Below, piece by piece: positions 47,620 through 59,599 of a stretch of 64,000 nucleotides of DNA. The notes below the pieces were generated by a model. That model did no database searches, was not told the DNA's origin, and was given only the letters and a program-made list of their open reading frames with translations. A program made the position numbers and the translations under genes. Origin of the DNA: Chara braunii (taxonomy: Eukaryota; Streptophyta; Charophyceae; Charales; Characeae); contig BFEA01000453.1 in NCBI GenBank assembly GCA_003427395.1, positions 777,334 through 841,333 of the forward strand, read 5' to 3'. Within the stretch, counting starts at the first letter, position 1, and each line of letters opens with the position of its first letter.

Positions 47620-50600
47620 TACTTGAAAATTTCGTTCCTAATGAACGGTCTGTCCTCTGTATGTGGTTCAAATAAAAACTTGACAAGCTATTCGCAGTCG
47701 GGGTCGGTGCCCCATTGATCCTCAATGCTTTCAACCTCGTAACCTTTTCCATAGATAGGGGGACCGAATTGAGGAGGGTTGTTTGAGAATGAGCCAGAGA
47801 GACTGAAAGGCAGCAACTTAGACGCATGAAAGATAATATGAATTTAAATATGATGTCGTATACTAATACAAAAAAAACAAAACAAATAGATCAGCCTTCA
47901 CAATATCGAGAACTTACGATGGCCTGTAATAAATATGCAACAATTTTTAAAGATATCTTGCTCATCAGACAATTTTAAACTTTTAACCCACACCCAGTGC
48001 TTTTGTCAAATCGGAGAAGGTACATGATACTTATTAGCTTGTTCAATCAATATTTTTTGCGATTTGAACATGTTAGTTTTTACCTTCTCATGGTCTATTT
48101 CGTAGCTCTTGGCAAATTAGGCAGTGTATGGAGTCATTTTGGACTTAGCCTTATCAATCATGCTATCGAGAGACTGCATAAGGTATGTACCTCAATGGAA
48201 TATGTAGGGCATAAATCAATAGAAGTGTGAACAAATGTATTATACATCAATTGCACCCTAGATAAATGTTTGCCCCAATCCTGTTGATCAGGGGGTGGTC
48301 ACAAATCGCAGGAGCTGAAATAAAATTTGGTTAATCACTTCAGCCTATCCATTGGTTTCAGGATGTATGACAAAAGTTATATCATGTTTAAAGTGGAGGT
48401 AATCGTGACAGTGGGACCACCACTCATCGCTACTTGGGCGTGAGTCTTTATCACTAACAATAGAGGTTGGGTGTCCATAAACACTTTACCCACCTTTCAT
48501 AAAACACATCTCTGATAAAAGATGCACACACTGTGTCCTCGACTTTTAATGAGATAAACTTAGTATACTTAAAAAAACGGCCAACATAGATCATCTAAGA
48601 CCTCATCCCACGAGGGGTAGTATTGCTCAAGTCAGTGAATCAATGAACACATATTTCCCAACACCTTCGAGTATAGGTGGGTTTGAGGAGTCCCAAAGGA
48701 GATAGTCCATGAACATTGTTCATCTAACACATCTCACAAATCTGTAAGTAGTGAAGAATATCCTTTTTTATTTTAGACCAACAAAAACACTGAATCACGA
48801 TAACATAAGTCTTCAGAAACCCAAAATGCTAACGATCATCATGACTCTCTGCAATGGGATGAGTAACTATCTTGAGGTAATGAAAAATGCAAAATTATTC
48901 CTTCACCTCACTAATTATATAGAGCAAACGTGAAGTGCGGGTATAGCCTGACTCATAATTGAGGTTCGTTAACAAATTCTGAATGATAGGCCCGAAACCT
49001 AGGTCCGAAGGCAACATATCTACAATGACCCCCGTGGTGGAATCTCCGAATGAGTAAATCTACACAAACAATAAAGGTATCAGGTATACGAGAAAGTACA
49101 TCAACAATTTTGTTATAACAACCATTTTCGTGTTTCAGTTAAAAGTCAAAAATATCATTGAACTGAATGTACCTCCGTAACTTGTTACTCAACTCGCTCA
49201 GGGTTTTCATTCATTGCAAGGTTGAATGATCATAATAAACCTTGAAGTATCTTCCTAGCAAGAAGTATTTGCATTGTTTGATAGCACAGACATTGACATA
49301 CAGTTCTTTTTCATATGTAGAAACCCGAATCTCTATCACTTTAATCTTCTTTCTTAAAAAATTCACGGGCTTTAGGTCAGACCCCTCATCTTGTTGAAGA
49401 ACAACACAACCTCCATATTTACTTATCTTTGCAATTGACACAGATGGTAAGATAGGGTCAGACATTTTCAACATAGATGTTTGGGTCAATATTTTCTCAA
49501 GTCCGAAAAAAAAACAGCTGGCATGTGGGTGTCAACTTGAAAGGGATATCCTTAGTCAACAAATTAGTCAGAGGAGTGGTTATAGTAGAGAAGTTTCTCA
49601 TGAACTTTCTGTAAAAGAGGCTAGTCCCATGAAAGATACGATGTCTTTAACAGTATGGGGTTGTGGTCATTCCCTGACAACAACTATGTTAGAGGCGTCA
49701 TGGAATAACGCATCTACAAAAATCACACGATCTAAGTGTAAAACAAACGAAATGCCACAAAACAATCTTCCTTTATTAATTTTGTACTTTTGTTATCACA
49801 AAATTCGCAACTTTTTTTCCTTTAAGTTGATCAACATGTTCTCTCACATCTTTGCAAAACACAAGGATGTCATATAGGTAGACAACAACAACGTGGAGGG
49901 ATGAGATATCTGTTTATTTGTCTAGAAGGTTCCAAAAACTTTGCAAAGCCCAAAAGGCACGACAAAAAACTCATAAGTGCAATACCTGGGGTTGAATGTT
50001 ATCTTGTAAATATCTTGGTCAAACTTTTGGATATGATGATACCCAACTTTCATATCGATTTGATTGAAGACTTTGGAACCCTGCATCATGTCAAATGACT
50101 CATCGATCCGAGGTAAGGGTTTTGCACTTTTTTTTTTTTTTGAGCCTCCGTAATCAACGGTCCTATAGGCTCTTGAGCCAGATTAACATACTTATCAGTC
50201 ACTTGCTAAATAGTATGATCATACAAAGGAGAGGTACTTATGTTTAAGACACGTATGCCACAAATAATTTTTTATGCTCATACTATTTGGACAAGTTGTA
50301 ACATTTTATTATGTTCAAGCAGTAACAATTTGTCTTGGGTAGTAGTCAGTCACGGTAGCTAAGACCATTGCCTTAACTCTCATCTCGTGCATTATTCAAC
50401 AGAACAGTAGGCGTAGCCCAATCAATAAAAAATTAGTGATGATTTTTGTTCACTTAAGAGTCAAGACCATGCCAAAGGGTAATTGTGAACACACATAGAC
50501 GTTTAGTCGTTGTCTCACTTCCCTTGTGGTATCAAACGTGATAGGTACACCATTAAGCACCTGCTAGACAGTGACAAACTGGGAATTGCCCATTTGTATT

Positions 50601-50760
50601 TCCAAAAGGGTGCTCAAGGTCTGATCTTTGAAACCCATATGAAGTTTATGATGAGCAGATGAAATGCATTTCAACGTAGTCGTCGCGTTGAAATTTTCAA
50701 CACGTGGTGAGACTGCATTAATTCGGTCGTTTAACGTTGATTTGACGGGTTCCTCCACGG
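47620..50760 (-). pseudogene. Decayed Ty3/gypsy chromovirus pol
   Basis: Read on the minus strand from 50760 down, the order is RT, RNase H, integrase, chromodomain. RT: SKVFNQIDMKVGYHHIQ (about 50040-50100) and YLYDILVFCKD (about 49850-49880), where the first catalytic Asp of the usual xxDD motif is Tyr. RNase H: SKYGGCVVLQQDEGS and YSTYEKEL-like STYEKELYVN...DHSTLQ (49211-49489). Integrase: PTSIVSDKDSRPSS and HPETNG followed by a stop (about 48360-48480). Chromodomain: YEVESIEDQWGTDPDCE, then a stop, then LVKFLFEPHTEDR (about 47650-47750). Frames are full of stops and the DNA is very AT-rich. The chromodomain would target insertion to heterochromatin. This is a lineage distinct from the giant element. 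Confidence 0.82.
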
Positions 50761-50981
50761 TCGGGGAAAGGCAAAAACGGACCTTTTGGGGGCAGGTATA
50801 AGGTATGTAGTGCTTAAAAAAAAAAAAAGTCAGAAACCTAATTTGTTTTTTTTATTTTTTTTGGCGGGCAGCGTAAATTCGCGAACGCGCCGTTAGGAGT
50901 GTGGGCGCCGAGGAATAAGAGGTAGTTGTTGCCACCACATCCCTCATGTGGAGTGTTGTGACATCCATTTGAGGGTGTGTG

Positions 50982-51046
50982 TATGTGTGTGTGTGTGTGT
51001 GTATGTGTGTGTGTGCGTGTGTGTGTGTGTGTGTGTGTGGTGTGTG

Positions 51047-51120
<74 letters not shown>
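50982..51120. repeat. (GT)n and (GA)n microsatellites
   Basis: GT repeats to about 51040 and GA repeats at 51049-51119. Associated long frames are artefacts. Confidence 0.95.
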
Positions 51121-51122
<2 letters not shown>

Positions 51123-51348
51123 GCGAGGAACCGCTCGTGGTGGACGGTTTTTGCCTTGCCACGAAAGAACACGGTGTCTCTTCATCTCGTGTCATGTGGC
51201 AACATCCTCGCCATGTGCGAACGCAAGGAACTGCTGCGTCTGGCAACGACATCGAGTAGAGAAGCAGCGGCAGTGGACGACATTAAGCGGAGCAGCAGTT
51301 GCAGCAGCCAACAACAGCGACGAGATTTCCCCCCAGACGACCAACCGT

Positions 51349-52009
51349 TGTCGGCATAAATACCCTTATAAGGGTATTCATGACCATATTTGCACTTCGT
51401 ACAAGACTTGGTATGAGATGGTATCCGCGATAGTTTGTTCATGTACAGTACTGAGTGGCCCGTGACCGACCCTCTGTAACTGGAATGATGGGCACTCACG
51501 AGGTGAGGTTAGAGACTGTGTGGATGTGCGGGTTTAAGGTACATGTGATTTTATCTTGTGAACAGAAGGTCACTATCCATGATTAAAAAAAATTATTTTT
51601 TATTAAAAACTATGATTAAAACTTAAATTGCTAGTTGGTCGTGTGCACAAGCAACCGTAGGTAGTGCAGCGTGTCCGCGCGGCAAAAACACAAACTTTGG
51701 CGAACGAAAGACCAACCGAAAGAATGAAGTGTGGCCTTGGGGCACTTTGATGAGACCGCGCAATGTGCGAAACCCGCCTATATGGGTTTCCGCTAGTACT
51801 AATGCCAACCTTGGGCATAACACTATTGGTTTTGGTGTTGGACTGTCATACAACAGATATAGGCATTAAGGCCAACAACCAACGACGAGGGAGCGAAGGA
51901 GCATTAAAAAGGAAACTGAGGGGTAGAGGGCCGATGGGGCTATCGCCCCCTCGATTTTTGCAACCGACTAAGGCAACGGTTCCGATCCGTGCGTGAACGG
52001 GTGCCGACA
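51349..52009 (+). repeat. 0.6-kb dispersed repeat, copy D, with 8-bp inverted termini
   Basis: It starts TGTCGGCATAAATACCC and ends GGGTGCCGACA, so the termini TGTCGGCA/TGCCGACA are perfect inverted repeats of LTR type. It has the TATATGGG box at 51779-51786 and the conserved GAGGGCCGATGGGGCTATC segment. No matching 5-bp flanking duplication is seen (ACCGT against GTCCT). Confidence 0.68.
51810..51959 (+). ncRNA. Candidate Pol III unit in copy D (decayed boxes)
   Basis: TAACACTATTGG (51818-51829) and GGCATTAAGGCC in the B-box position are degraded, but the T-run (51955-51959) before GCAA is kept. Probably the oldest of the four. Confidence 0.25.
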
Positions 52010-52139
52010 GTCCTCTCTTTTTCCCTAGTTTTCCGCTCCTAGTTTCTATCTTATTATTATTTTATTTAATCAGAACTACGATTTTCTATTAAGTCCCATG
52101 CCGAGAAACGATCCCGGTGTCGGTACCAAGACTGACGGT

Positions 52140-52365
52140 GAAACCAATGGGCTTAGCTCATGTGGTACATCTCAAGTTCGAATCCAAATATTATCGGATG
52201 ACCATAATAAAATCATTATGGATTGTCTGTGGACCGCCAGGTCGATAGTGAGGTGGAGGCCCACCGGCTGAGTCCTTCTGGATATCCGTTAAAATTGGAA
52301 CGATATAGAGAAGCTTAGCATAACCTCTGCGCAAGGATGACACATATAATTTAGAGGAGAGTCCG
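52140..52365 (+). pseudogene. tRNA-like plus U6-like composite relic
   Basis: TTAGCTCATGTGG (52153-52165) and GTTCGAATCC (52176-52185) are tRNA promoter-like but too close together for a normal tRNA. A U6-like sequence follows at 52271-52360: GAGTCCTTCTGGATATCCGT, TAAAATTGGAACGATATAGA, GCGCAAGGATGACACAT. The ACAGAG box reads ATAGAG. Order and spacing match the minus-strand relic at 38575-38812. Confidence 0.6.
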
Positions 52366-53399
52366 ACGCCCTGGGCTTCATTGCTTTTCTGCTCTCTGTG
52401 CTAATCGGGGGAGCGTTGTTGGGGTGTGCGGTGTTCAACGAGTTGCATGACAAGGTTAATAAAGACAGCGAGCAGAGAACGGAGGTTTGAAGGAAAAAGG
52501 AGAGAGGAAAGGGAAAGGAGCACATACCTACCCGTAATACAACGACGTATCTTCCCATATTCTAGGGAAAAAATCATTCTCATTTTACACATTTGGCAAA
52601 GTAGTGGAGGTGGGCATGACAGCGCACATCATCATCATCGTTGCGCTGCCCATCTTCATCTGAGAGCTGGCCGTAGTGATCTTAATCGTGATCCGGACCA
52701 AGTGCCCACCCTCTTGCTCACTGTATTCACGTCGGTCGTTCCTATGCTCTTGGTCTTCGTCGCGACAAGGCGTACCCCTTGCATTGGTTATGGTGATATC
52801 AATCAAGACTGCAGTGGCGGGTAAGTAAAGAAAGAGTGGGAACACTGCAGGTGCGTGCAGAAGAGAACAGGCTCGAGGAGTTGGCGCTGGGAGACAAAAT
52901 GGAAGGTGAGCTTTAGAGTTAAGTTCATCTGACAGGAAGGGGTGTATCTTCCCCAATTCTAACGAAAGATTCATTCTTACTTTGCACATTTGGAGTGGAG
53001 TGGTATCGCGACTCAGACTGATCGGGCGATGCAAGTTTTCGAAATCGCCATCGCCATCACCATCTTCATCAACGGGGTCGTACGATGGGTCACTTTCATA
53101 GTTCTCACGATTTCCAGGATCGTGTGGTTGTCCACTGTGATCCTCGTAATCGGGGTGTTCCTCGTATTTGCTTTCTTCATGGCGGGTTGGTCGCAACTTT
53201 CATTCATGAGCTTATCTGCGTGATAGTGTAATTGGGAGCTGCTCATTTTCGTGGTCATCATCGGTTTGTTCACTGCCACTTCGCGGTCACCGGACTTTTA
53301 ACGAGTGTGATCTTCGTTGGAATCTTCTTTTGGCTGAGATCTTCATCTGGTAAATTTAGTCGAACTTGGTCATGTTCAAGGCCAAATGCATTCATATAA
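52366..53399. other. Spacer with a ~50-bp direct repeat
   Basis: A segment like GTATCTTCCC...TCATTCTNANTTTNCACATTTGG occurs at about 52550-52602 and again at about 52944-52992. Minus-strand frames nearby are Asp/Glu-rich from CAT/ATC-type simple sequence and are not recognised as genes. Confidence 0.45.
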
Positions 53400-53931
53400 G
53401 CACACAGCAGAGGTGGCAACTAGGTAACTGTTGCCCGTACCCGACTGTACCCAACTGTAACCGGTAGGTTATGGGCAGGTACGGGTACCCTTCGGAAAGA
53501 GAACATCGGTATGGGCAGACATAAATTTTATTTCTGGATTTCAGGGAAGGCATGGTTGCACTGTGTGGAAATCACGGGCAGGCATGGGCAGCTAGTGGCA
53601 GTGAAAAGGAAAAAACAACAGGTATGGGTGGCCAAAAAAAAAAGGAGGATGGGTACGGTCGTTATAGGGTGGTGAAAAAAAAAATCAGATGGGTATGGGC
53701 GGGTAGGCAATTCCGTCAGGTAACCGCACGTAATATCCACCTCCCCCCGCCCCCCCTTCCCTTCTTCCCAGGAAATATGAAGACCAGCAGACCTGTTTTT
53801 TACCCTGGCGCGAATGACGAGAAAAACATTTCGGGAAATTCCCTCCTTGGAAATCGACCGCTTTGGAAATCGGCCGCCTGTCGTGGTTGTACTCGCAGGC
53901 GCCGCCGCCGTTATGTGTGTGCTGCATTACC

Positions 53932-54000
<69 letters not shown>

Positions 54001-54302
54001 NNNNNNNNNNNNNNNNNNNNNNNNNNNNNNNNNNNNNNNNNNNNNNNNNNNNNNNNNNNNNNNNNNNNNNNNNNNNNNNNNNNNNNNNNNNNNNNNNNNN
54101 NNNNNNNNNNNNNNNNNNNNNNNNNNNNNNNNNNNNNNNNNNNNNNNNNNNNNNNNNNNNNNNNNNNNNNNNNNNNNNNNNNNNNNNNNNNNNNNNNNNN
54201 NNNNNNNNNNNNNNNNNNNNNNNNNNNNNNNNNNNNNNNNNNNNNNNNNNNNNNNNNNNNNNNNNNNNNNNNNNNNNNNNNNNNNNNNNNNNNNNNNNNN
54301 NN
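54001..54302. other. Assembly gap (302 N)
   Basis: The gap directly follows a (GT)n microsatellite within the hAT-type element; content unknown. Frames crossing it are meaningless. Confidence 1.
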
Positions 54303-54369
54303 GGCTGGCCTCACTCTACTTCCATCAGTAGGAAGAGAAAAATCGAATGAATCTTCCTCAGAGGGCAGT

Positions 54370-54500
54370 TAGAGGGTATAGGCGGTGGCTAGGGGTGGTA
54401 GGGGACGGTTAGGGGCAATAAGGGGCGATTAGGGGCGATTGGGGACAATTAGGGTTGGTTAGGGCCCTCAGGGGCGGTTGGGGACAGTTGAGAGTTAGGG
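54370..54500 (+). repeat. G-rich degenerate tandem repeat (GGGGCGATTA-like)
   Basis: About a dozen short units like GGTTAGGGGCAATAAGGGGC carry regularly spaced G runs that could form G-quadruplexes. Confidence 0.6.
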
Positions 54501-54853
54501 GAGCGTGGGTCACAAGTGCGGATGGTTACGAGTGGGTGCATACAATTGTGGGTTGGTACATGTGAAAAACAAATTGGTTGGGTACGGTACAAGTGGTTAA
54601 CAAAAGGTGGTGCAGATGGCCATGGGTAGTTTTGAAACAGAAAGTCCATGGGCAGTTATGGGCAGGTGCAGTCTGAAGGGGTTCAGGTAGGGCAGGTATG
54701 GATATACCTTTTTGTTTTTTAAGCAGGTAAGGATGGGTAAAGGTTCGGTAGGCCATCTATACAATGGGTATGGGTGGTTAGTTTTCAAAGAGGGTACGGG
54801 TAGCTATGGTACATGTATTCCAAAAAATCCCAGTTGCAACCTCTGGCACACGG

Positions 54854-55279
54854 GGAGGGGTCGGAGTACCTACTTTAAGAGTGCCCAATGACGGTCGACA
54901 TGGTCCTCATCGTAGGTGTTGATCACGTTGTCGCTCAGTGAGGTGCTCCTCCTCATGAGATCACGTTCTTCATCACGGTTATCATCGAGCTTATGATCCT
55001 GCGCGTTATTATTGTGGTCTTCATCACGTAGGTCGGATCATTCATCACGACACTAGTTGTCGTCATACGTGTCGAGGGTGGTAATCATCCGGGTACTGCT
55101 CCTCGAGTTCGACATTTGCGTCTGGGTGGTCGTCATCCGTGTTTTGGTAATGCGTCTTGATCCTATGGACTCCGTGATAGTGTACTTAGCTGCAGTGGTC
55201 TCTCTTTCTACGGGTTGTTCATGTCTGGCCGCGATGGAATCTGACCGTACTAACAACCGAATACGTTCATACGACAACC

Positions 55280-55280
<1 letters not shown>
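54854..55280. other. Spacer, no gene seen
   Basis: CATCAC/ATC-rich texture like 52700-53300, on either side of the hAT-type insertion, suggesting one original stretch that the transposon split. No gene recognised. Confidence 0.4.
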
Positions 55281-55348
<68 letters not shown>

Positions 55349-55349
55349 N

Positions 55350-55401
<52 letters not shown>

Positions 55402-55487
55402 GAGAGAGCTTACCTCGAAGAACCAGCGATGCATGATGAACCGAAAGTCAAGCTACGGTATCAAACCGTAAATGTGTGTGTGTGTGC

Positions 55488-55548
<61 letters not shown>

Positions 55549-55550
55549 TA
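55281..55550. repeat. (GA)n microsatellites
   Basis: GA runs at about 55281-55408 (one ambiguous base at 55349) and about 55493-55549. Confidence 0.95.
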
Positions 55551-56559
55551 AAAACACATAAACGCAAAGAAGGGGGGGGGGGGTATTGTTGTCTATCACC
55601 TGTCAACACTTTGTTGTGTTTTCCACTAAGGTGGACAACATCTAACTATTGTGTATTCATTGCGCACATTGTTGACTTTAGCATCTTGTTGTTGTGCTGC
55701 ATAGATTGTTGTTGGTCTCTGAGTCGACTCTTTCGAGCTTACTGTTAAACTAAACTTTGTGTTGTCCATATAGCGTTTCGTGGTATGGTTGACCACTTTG
55801 CAGTGTCCATTGTTATATGTCTTGCCGCGCATTTTGTCTTTAGAATGTAATTTTAGTATAGAATGATTATTTAATTCAGGGAAATTTTTCTGTTGTGTGT
55901 GACGTAGTTGCGTTTTGGTAAAAAATTAGAGTATGACGGTTTGAAAGAGTGATCGGGTTTCTGCAAGAGGGATACTGGAGTGTGGTGGAGAGTCGTCAAG
56001 GTGCTAGTCGACAACTTTCAACTATGGTTTAACGAAACTTGCTATACATTTTTGTCAACGTTGCAAGACCCTAAGACGCATCAAGATACCAAGGCCCTCT
56101 CGCACGAGTTAAGTTGTCCCTTTCTTGTATCTCAAGAGTTTGAGACCCCTCCTTCTGCACTTCTGATTTTGAGTTTAATCTGTGGTTCTGAGCGGAAGGT
56201 GGCATTTGAGATTGCAACCCACAAGACCGCAGCAAAACCTTGTGGTAGGTTCACCAATTGATTGCGGGAGCTCTACCGGAACTCGAAGAGAGTTATGAAG
56301 GTAGGGAATTGACAGGTATACCTCATTTTTGCCCTCTATAAAACCTATATAAAAGTCCTCTTATGCGTACATCTCATTAATCTGGTTAATATAATGTATG
56401 CAAACTTACATTTTACTATTTTTTTCTGGAACTTAATCAGATTAAGTAAAAAAAAAAATTGTGTGAATTTTACTTTGCATCGTTGCTTGGAATCAGACAA
56501 AGAGGGATAAGCCGGGGAAATGAGGGAGGAAAACAATTTTGCATGCGTTGATTGGATCC

Positions 56560-57440
56560 CTAAAGAGTCGGGCAATGTGACTTTGGTTTGCCCTGACCAC
56601 CTTTGTTTATTATGTTTTCTCTACAACTAGACAATGTGGTTTCAATCAGGTCTAGTCGTTGTAACATTTTGTTAAAAGTCGTCTTCTTTGCAGCCAAACA
56701 ATGTGCATTCGGTCAGACTTGGTTATTGCAATGTCTTGTTTTCTTGACAATCAGATAATATGGCTTCGATCAGGTCTAATTGTCGTATCTCTGTAAGTTG
56801 TTATCTATGCAGCTAGACAATGTGGCTTCGTTTTGGGCCTAGCTAACTATGTCATGTCGTTTATTCCTTACCTCAACCAGACAATGTCGCTTCAATCAGT
56901 TCTATGTGCTATTCTTATGATGATCGGCTTGTCGAAAGGGTTTAAGAGTTAGATAATGTGGCTTCAATTAGACCCAACTACTTGTTTTTTATGAGGGAGG
57001 TTTGAATCGATGACTAAGCAATATGGCTTCGATTTGGCTTAATCTGAGGTCGCGCGAGAAGAAAAAAAAATAAAAATATGATTTTCTATATAAATATATT
57101 ATACTTCTATTATTGAACAAAGCTAGTCAGACAACGTGACTTCGATTTGGACCGATTGTAGCTTATCACAAAAAAAAGGAAAAATTTAATTAAAAATATA
57201 ATGAGTAACGAAAGGCGGAATGAGCAATGTGGCTTCGGTTTGGCTCAACCTTAGTTTTTAAAAGATTAAAAAATTAAAAAAGTAATACAATTTTGATATT
57301 AAACACTTAGCATGACTAGACAATGCGGCTTCAAGTTTTGTCTAGTTAACTGCCTAATGAAGTGAGAAGTAGTTTTGTTCTCCATTTTGTGTATACAAAA
57401 GCAAAATGTTGAGCAACGTGGTTGCAGTTTGACTTAACCT
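56560..57440 (+). repeat. Hairpin array of LTR4, dialect ACAATGTGGCTTC
   Basis: Twelve copies of CAATGTGGCTTCRAT-like loops lie at about 56570, 56632, 56697, 56754, 56815, 56878, 56953, 57018, 57132, 57223, 57319 and 57409. Stems differ: ACTAGAC/GTCTAGT (56626-56632/56650-56656), GGGCAA/TTGCCC (56570 unit), AGCTAG/CTAGCT (56815), ACTAGACA/TGTCTAGT (57319). Other units have weaker pairing. The loop is unrelated to that of LTR1 or LTR3 at the same LTR position. Confidence 0.8.
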
Positions 57441-57699
57441 TCCTATACCAGATGTGAGCTAAGATATTGGGGATTATCTAACTGAAAGTTTATGTAACTA
57501 CATTTGAGAAAAAATACTTGATGATTTTGTGAGACTACTTACTCATTGTGGTGTGGACTTGCATGTGGTTGAGTATGAGTTCAACTTTATTTTTAATATT
57601 GCGTTTAGAATATTGCGTTTAGTATAGGTAGTTGCTTTAGAGCTCGCCATGTATTGGAGTGATAAAAGTTAGTTCGATTTATGCACATTTTCTGTTTTA

Positions 57700-58290
57700 A
57701 GACTTAGACTTGTATTAATTGGGATATCACTTCTCTTAAGGAAGATGTTGCTCAAATTGGTACAAGATCTAAGGAGTTGGATTATTTTTCAAACTTTGCA
57801 TAATATAATAGTCTAACTTATTTTTAAATTAGTGTAAATTTAACAATCTATCATGTTTGAGGGAGATGCTACTAAAATGTTTCCAAATAAATGAGTTAAA
57901 ACATATTCTTTTATGCAAAGTTGTAGTGTTTTGTCTACTTCACATTTTCAAATCAGTAGGGATCTGAGAAGCTACCTTCTCTAAAGGAGATGGTGTTCAA
58001 ATTTGTACTAATTCAGCGAGTTAGACAAAATTCGTTTTTGAAAAAGTTAAAAATTTTGTCAAACTCAAATTTAAATTAGTATAAATTTTTGGATAGTACT
58101 TTCCTAGGGACGTGTTGCCCAAATTTTTTGTTAATCCGAGTGTTTAGATCAAATTCTAATATTTTTGAGTCAGAAGTTCTGTGGTTTTAATATTTTATTT
58201 TTATATAAATTCTGCTAAGGTACTTTTCCCACGGGAAGCGCTCCCGAAAATTCATGAAATCTAAGGGGGTTATAATATTTTAGGACTTTG
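57700..58290 (+). repeat. Second hairpin array of LTR4
   Basis: Units with GGAAGATGTTGCTCAAATT and GGAAGCGCTCCCGAAAATTC keep the alternation seen in LTR1. CTTAGACTTGTA pairs with TACAAGATCTAAG (about 57710/57760) with one bulge. Confidence 0.6.
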
Positions 58291-59599
58291 AAATTTTACG
58301 ATCTACCTCTACTAAAGGAGATGCTGCAAAACATTTTTATGTTTATAAACTATCAAAGATAAGGTAGGAAAAAATGATTGTTCCATATTCACTTAAACAT
58401 AGTTTGGACATTGACTCGTGCTGTGCTTGAGTTTTTTTTTTTCCTACGCGGAACATCTTCTGTTATTTTTTGATAACAGGCCGGTATTCGACTCAACTCT
58501 AATTCATTCTCGTTACTCAACCTAAGGCCTTAACCCCTGCGGATTGATTTATTTTTTGATTTTATTTTGTCCATACTTTTATTAACTGACCATTAAAAAA
58601 AAAATTGAGTGCTCTTCGTTTGTAAGGTATGACAATGGTGAGGGTTTGTTTGACTAAGGCAAAAAATATGAGTCTAGAAAATGGTTGAAGCTGATCGCGT
58701 AGTCTGTCGATGTTGAATCTTTAGTATGATTCCATGTATGCTTTATGAGTAAAAATATGAATGGTTATGTGTATATTGTGAAGGGAGTCACACTGTGATC
58801 GTGAAAGTGATCGTCTCGTGTCCAATAACCCCATTATATTTACGTTTCTGCGTACTCGCGCGGTCTACTATAACCATTCGCAAGGATTGAGAAAACCTGT
58901 ACTGAGAGAAAAGGGAGATCCCCTTTTCATTTTGTTTTTTGGATTTTTTATAGTTGGGCATTGAGGTCTGTGACAACTGTCCAAATCAAACCCCTTGACC
59001 GGTTTTCAGGCCTCTGACGATAGAGCCTCGTTCCCAGAGTCAGAGGCGTTTTGCTGCCACTAAGAGTCGAAGCTACCTACCGCTCCTCTCTACAATGTGC
59101 ATAATTGCACTTGCAATTGTCAAGCGTCGAAGATTAGCCCCTTAGGACGCGTGTCATCCGACACTTGAGTGCCAAAAACAACCATCAAAATCTTTGAGGA
59201 TCTTGTGGTTATGGGTACCACATAGTTAGCCATGATAGCGACAACTTGCGTAATCCTGCATGGTTAATCAACATCACAAAGTCTACGACGCTGCAAAATT
59301 TATTCAGAGTCTAGCGAGCAACACCTGCCTATTTTTTTTTTGTTGAAAGTTATGGGTCAAATGTAAACAAGGGTGTAGTGTGATTTAAGTATGAAGTTTA
59401 ATTTTGTTTTGTGAACTTTGTCGCGTGGTTAAATTGACTGTCGTAGGATCGCGTTCAGGAGATCAGCGCATCGGGCGACGATTCACGCATGAGTCCGATT
59501 TGGGCGTTAATCAACCACTACACCCGTCGTTTTAAATTTGAGGGGACTGGTAGCACAAGTCCATCATGAGGGCTATCGGTAACACAATGGGGGGAATTA

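Larger units (their letters stand above)
53408..54845. mobile_element. Non-autonomous hAT-type transposon with 8-bp target duplication
   Basis: Termini CAGAGGTGGCAACT (53408-53421) and inverted CAGAGGTTGCAACTGGG (reading back from 54845) match hAT-type TIRs. Flanks are GCACACAG (53400-53407) and GCACACGG (54846-54853), an 8-bp target duplication with one change. Subterminal repeats such as GGGTACGGGTA and GGTATGGGCAG are dense at both ends, as expected for transposase binding. There is no transposase frame. It contains (GT)n and a 302-base sequencing gap. Confidence 0.85.

Noticed and set aside
52585-53196. 203-codon minus-strand Asp/Glu-rich frame
   Set aside because: Composition follows CAT/ATC-rich simple sequence; no domain. 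Kept only as a note on the split stretch around the hAT insertion.
53552-54372. Frames spanning the N gap
   Set aside because: Their length comes from undetermined bases and (GT)n.
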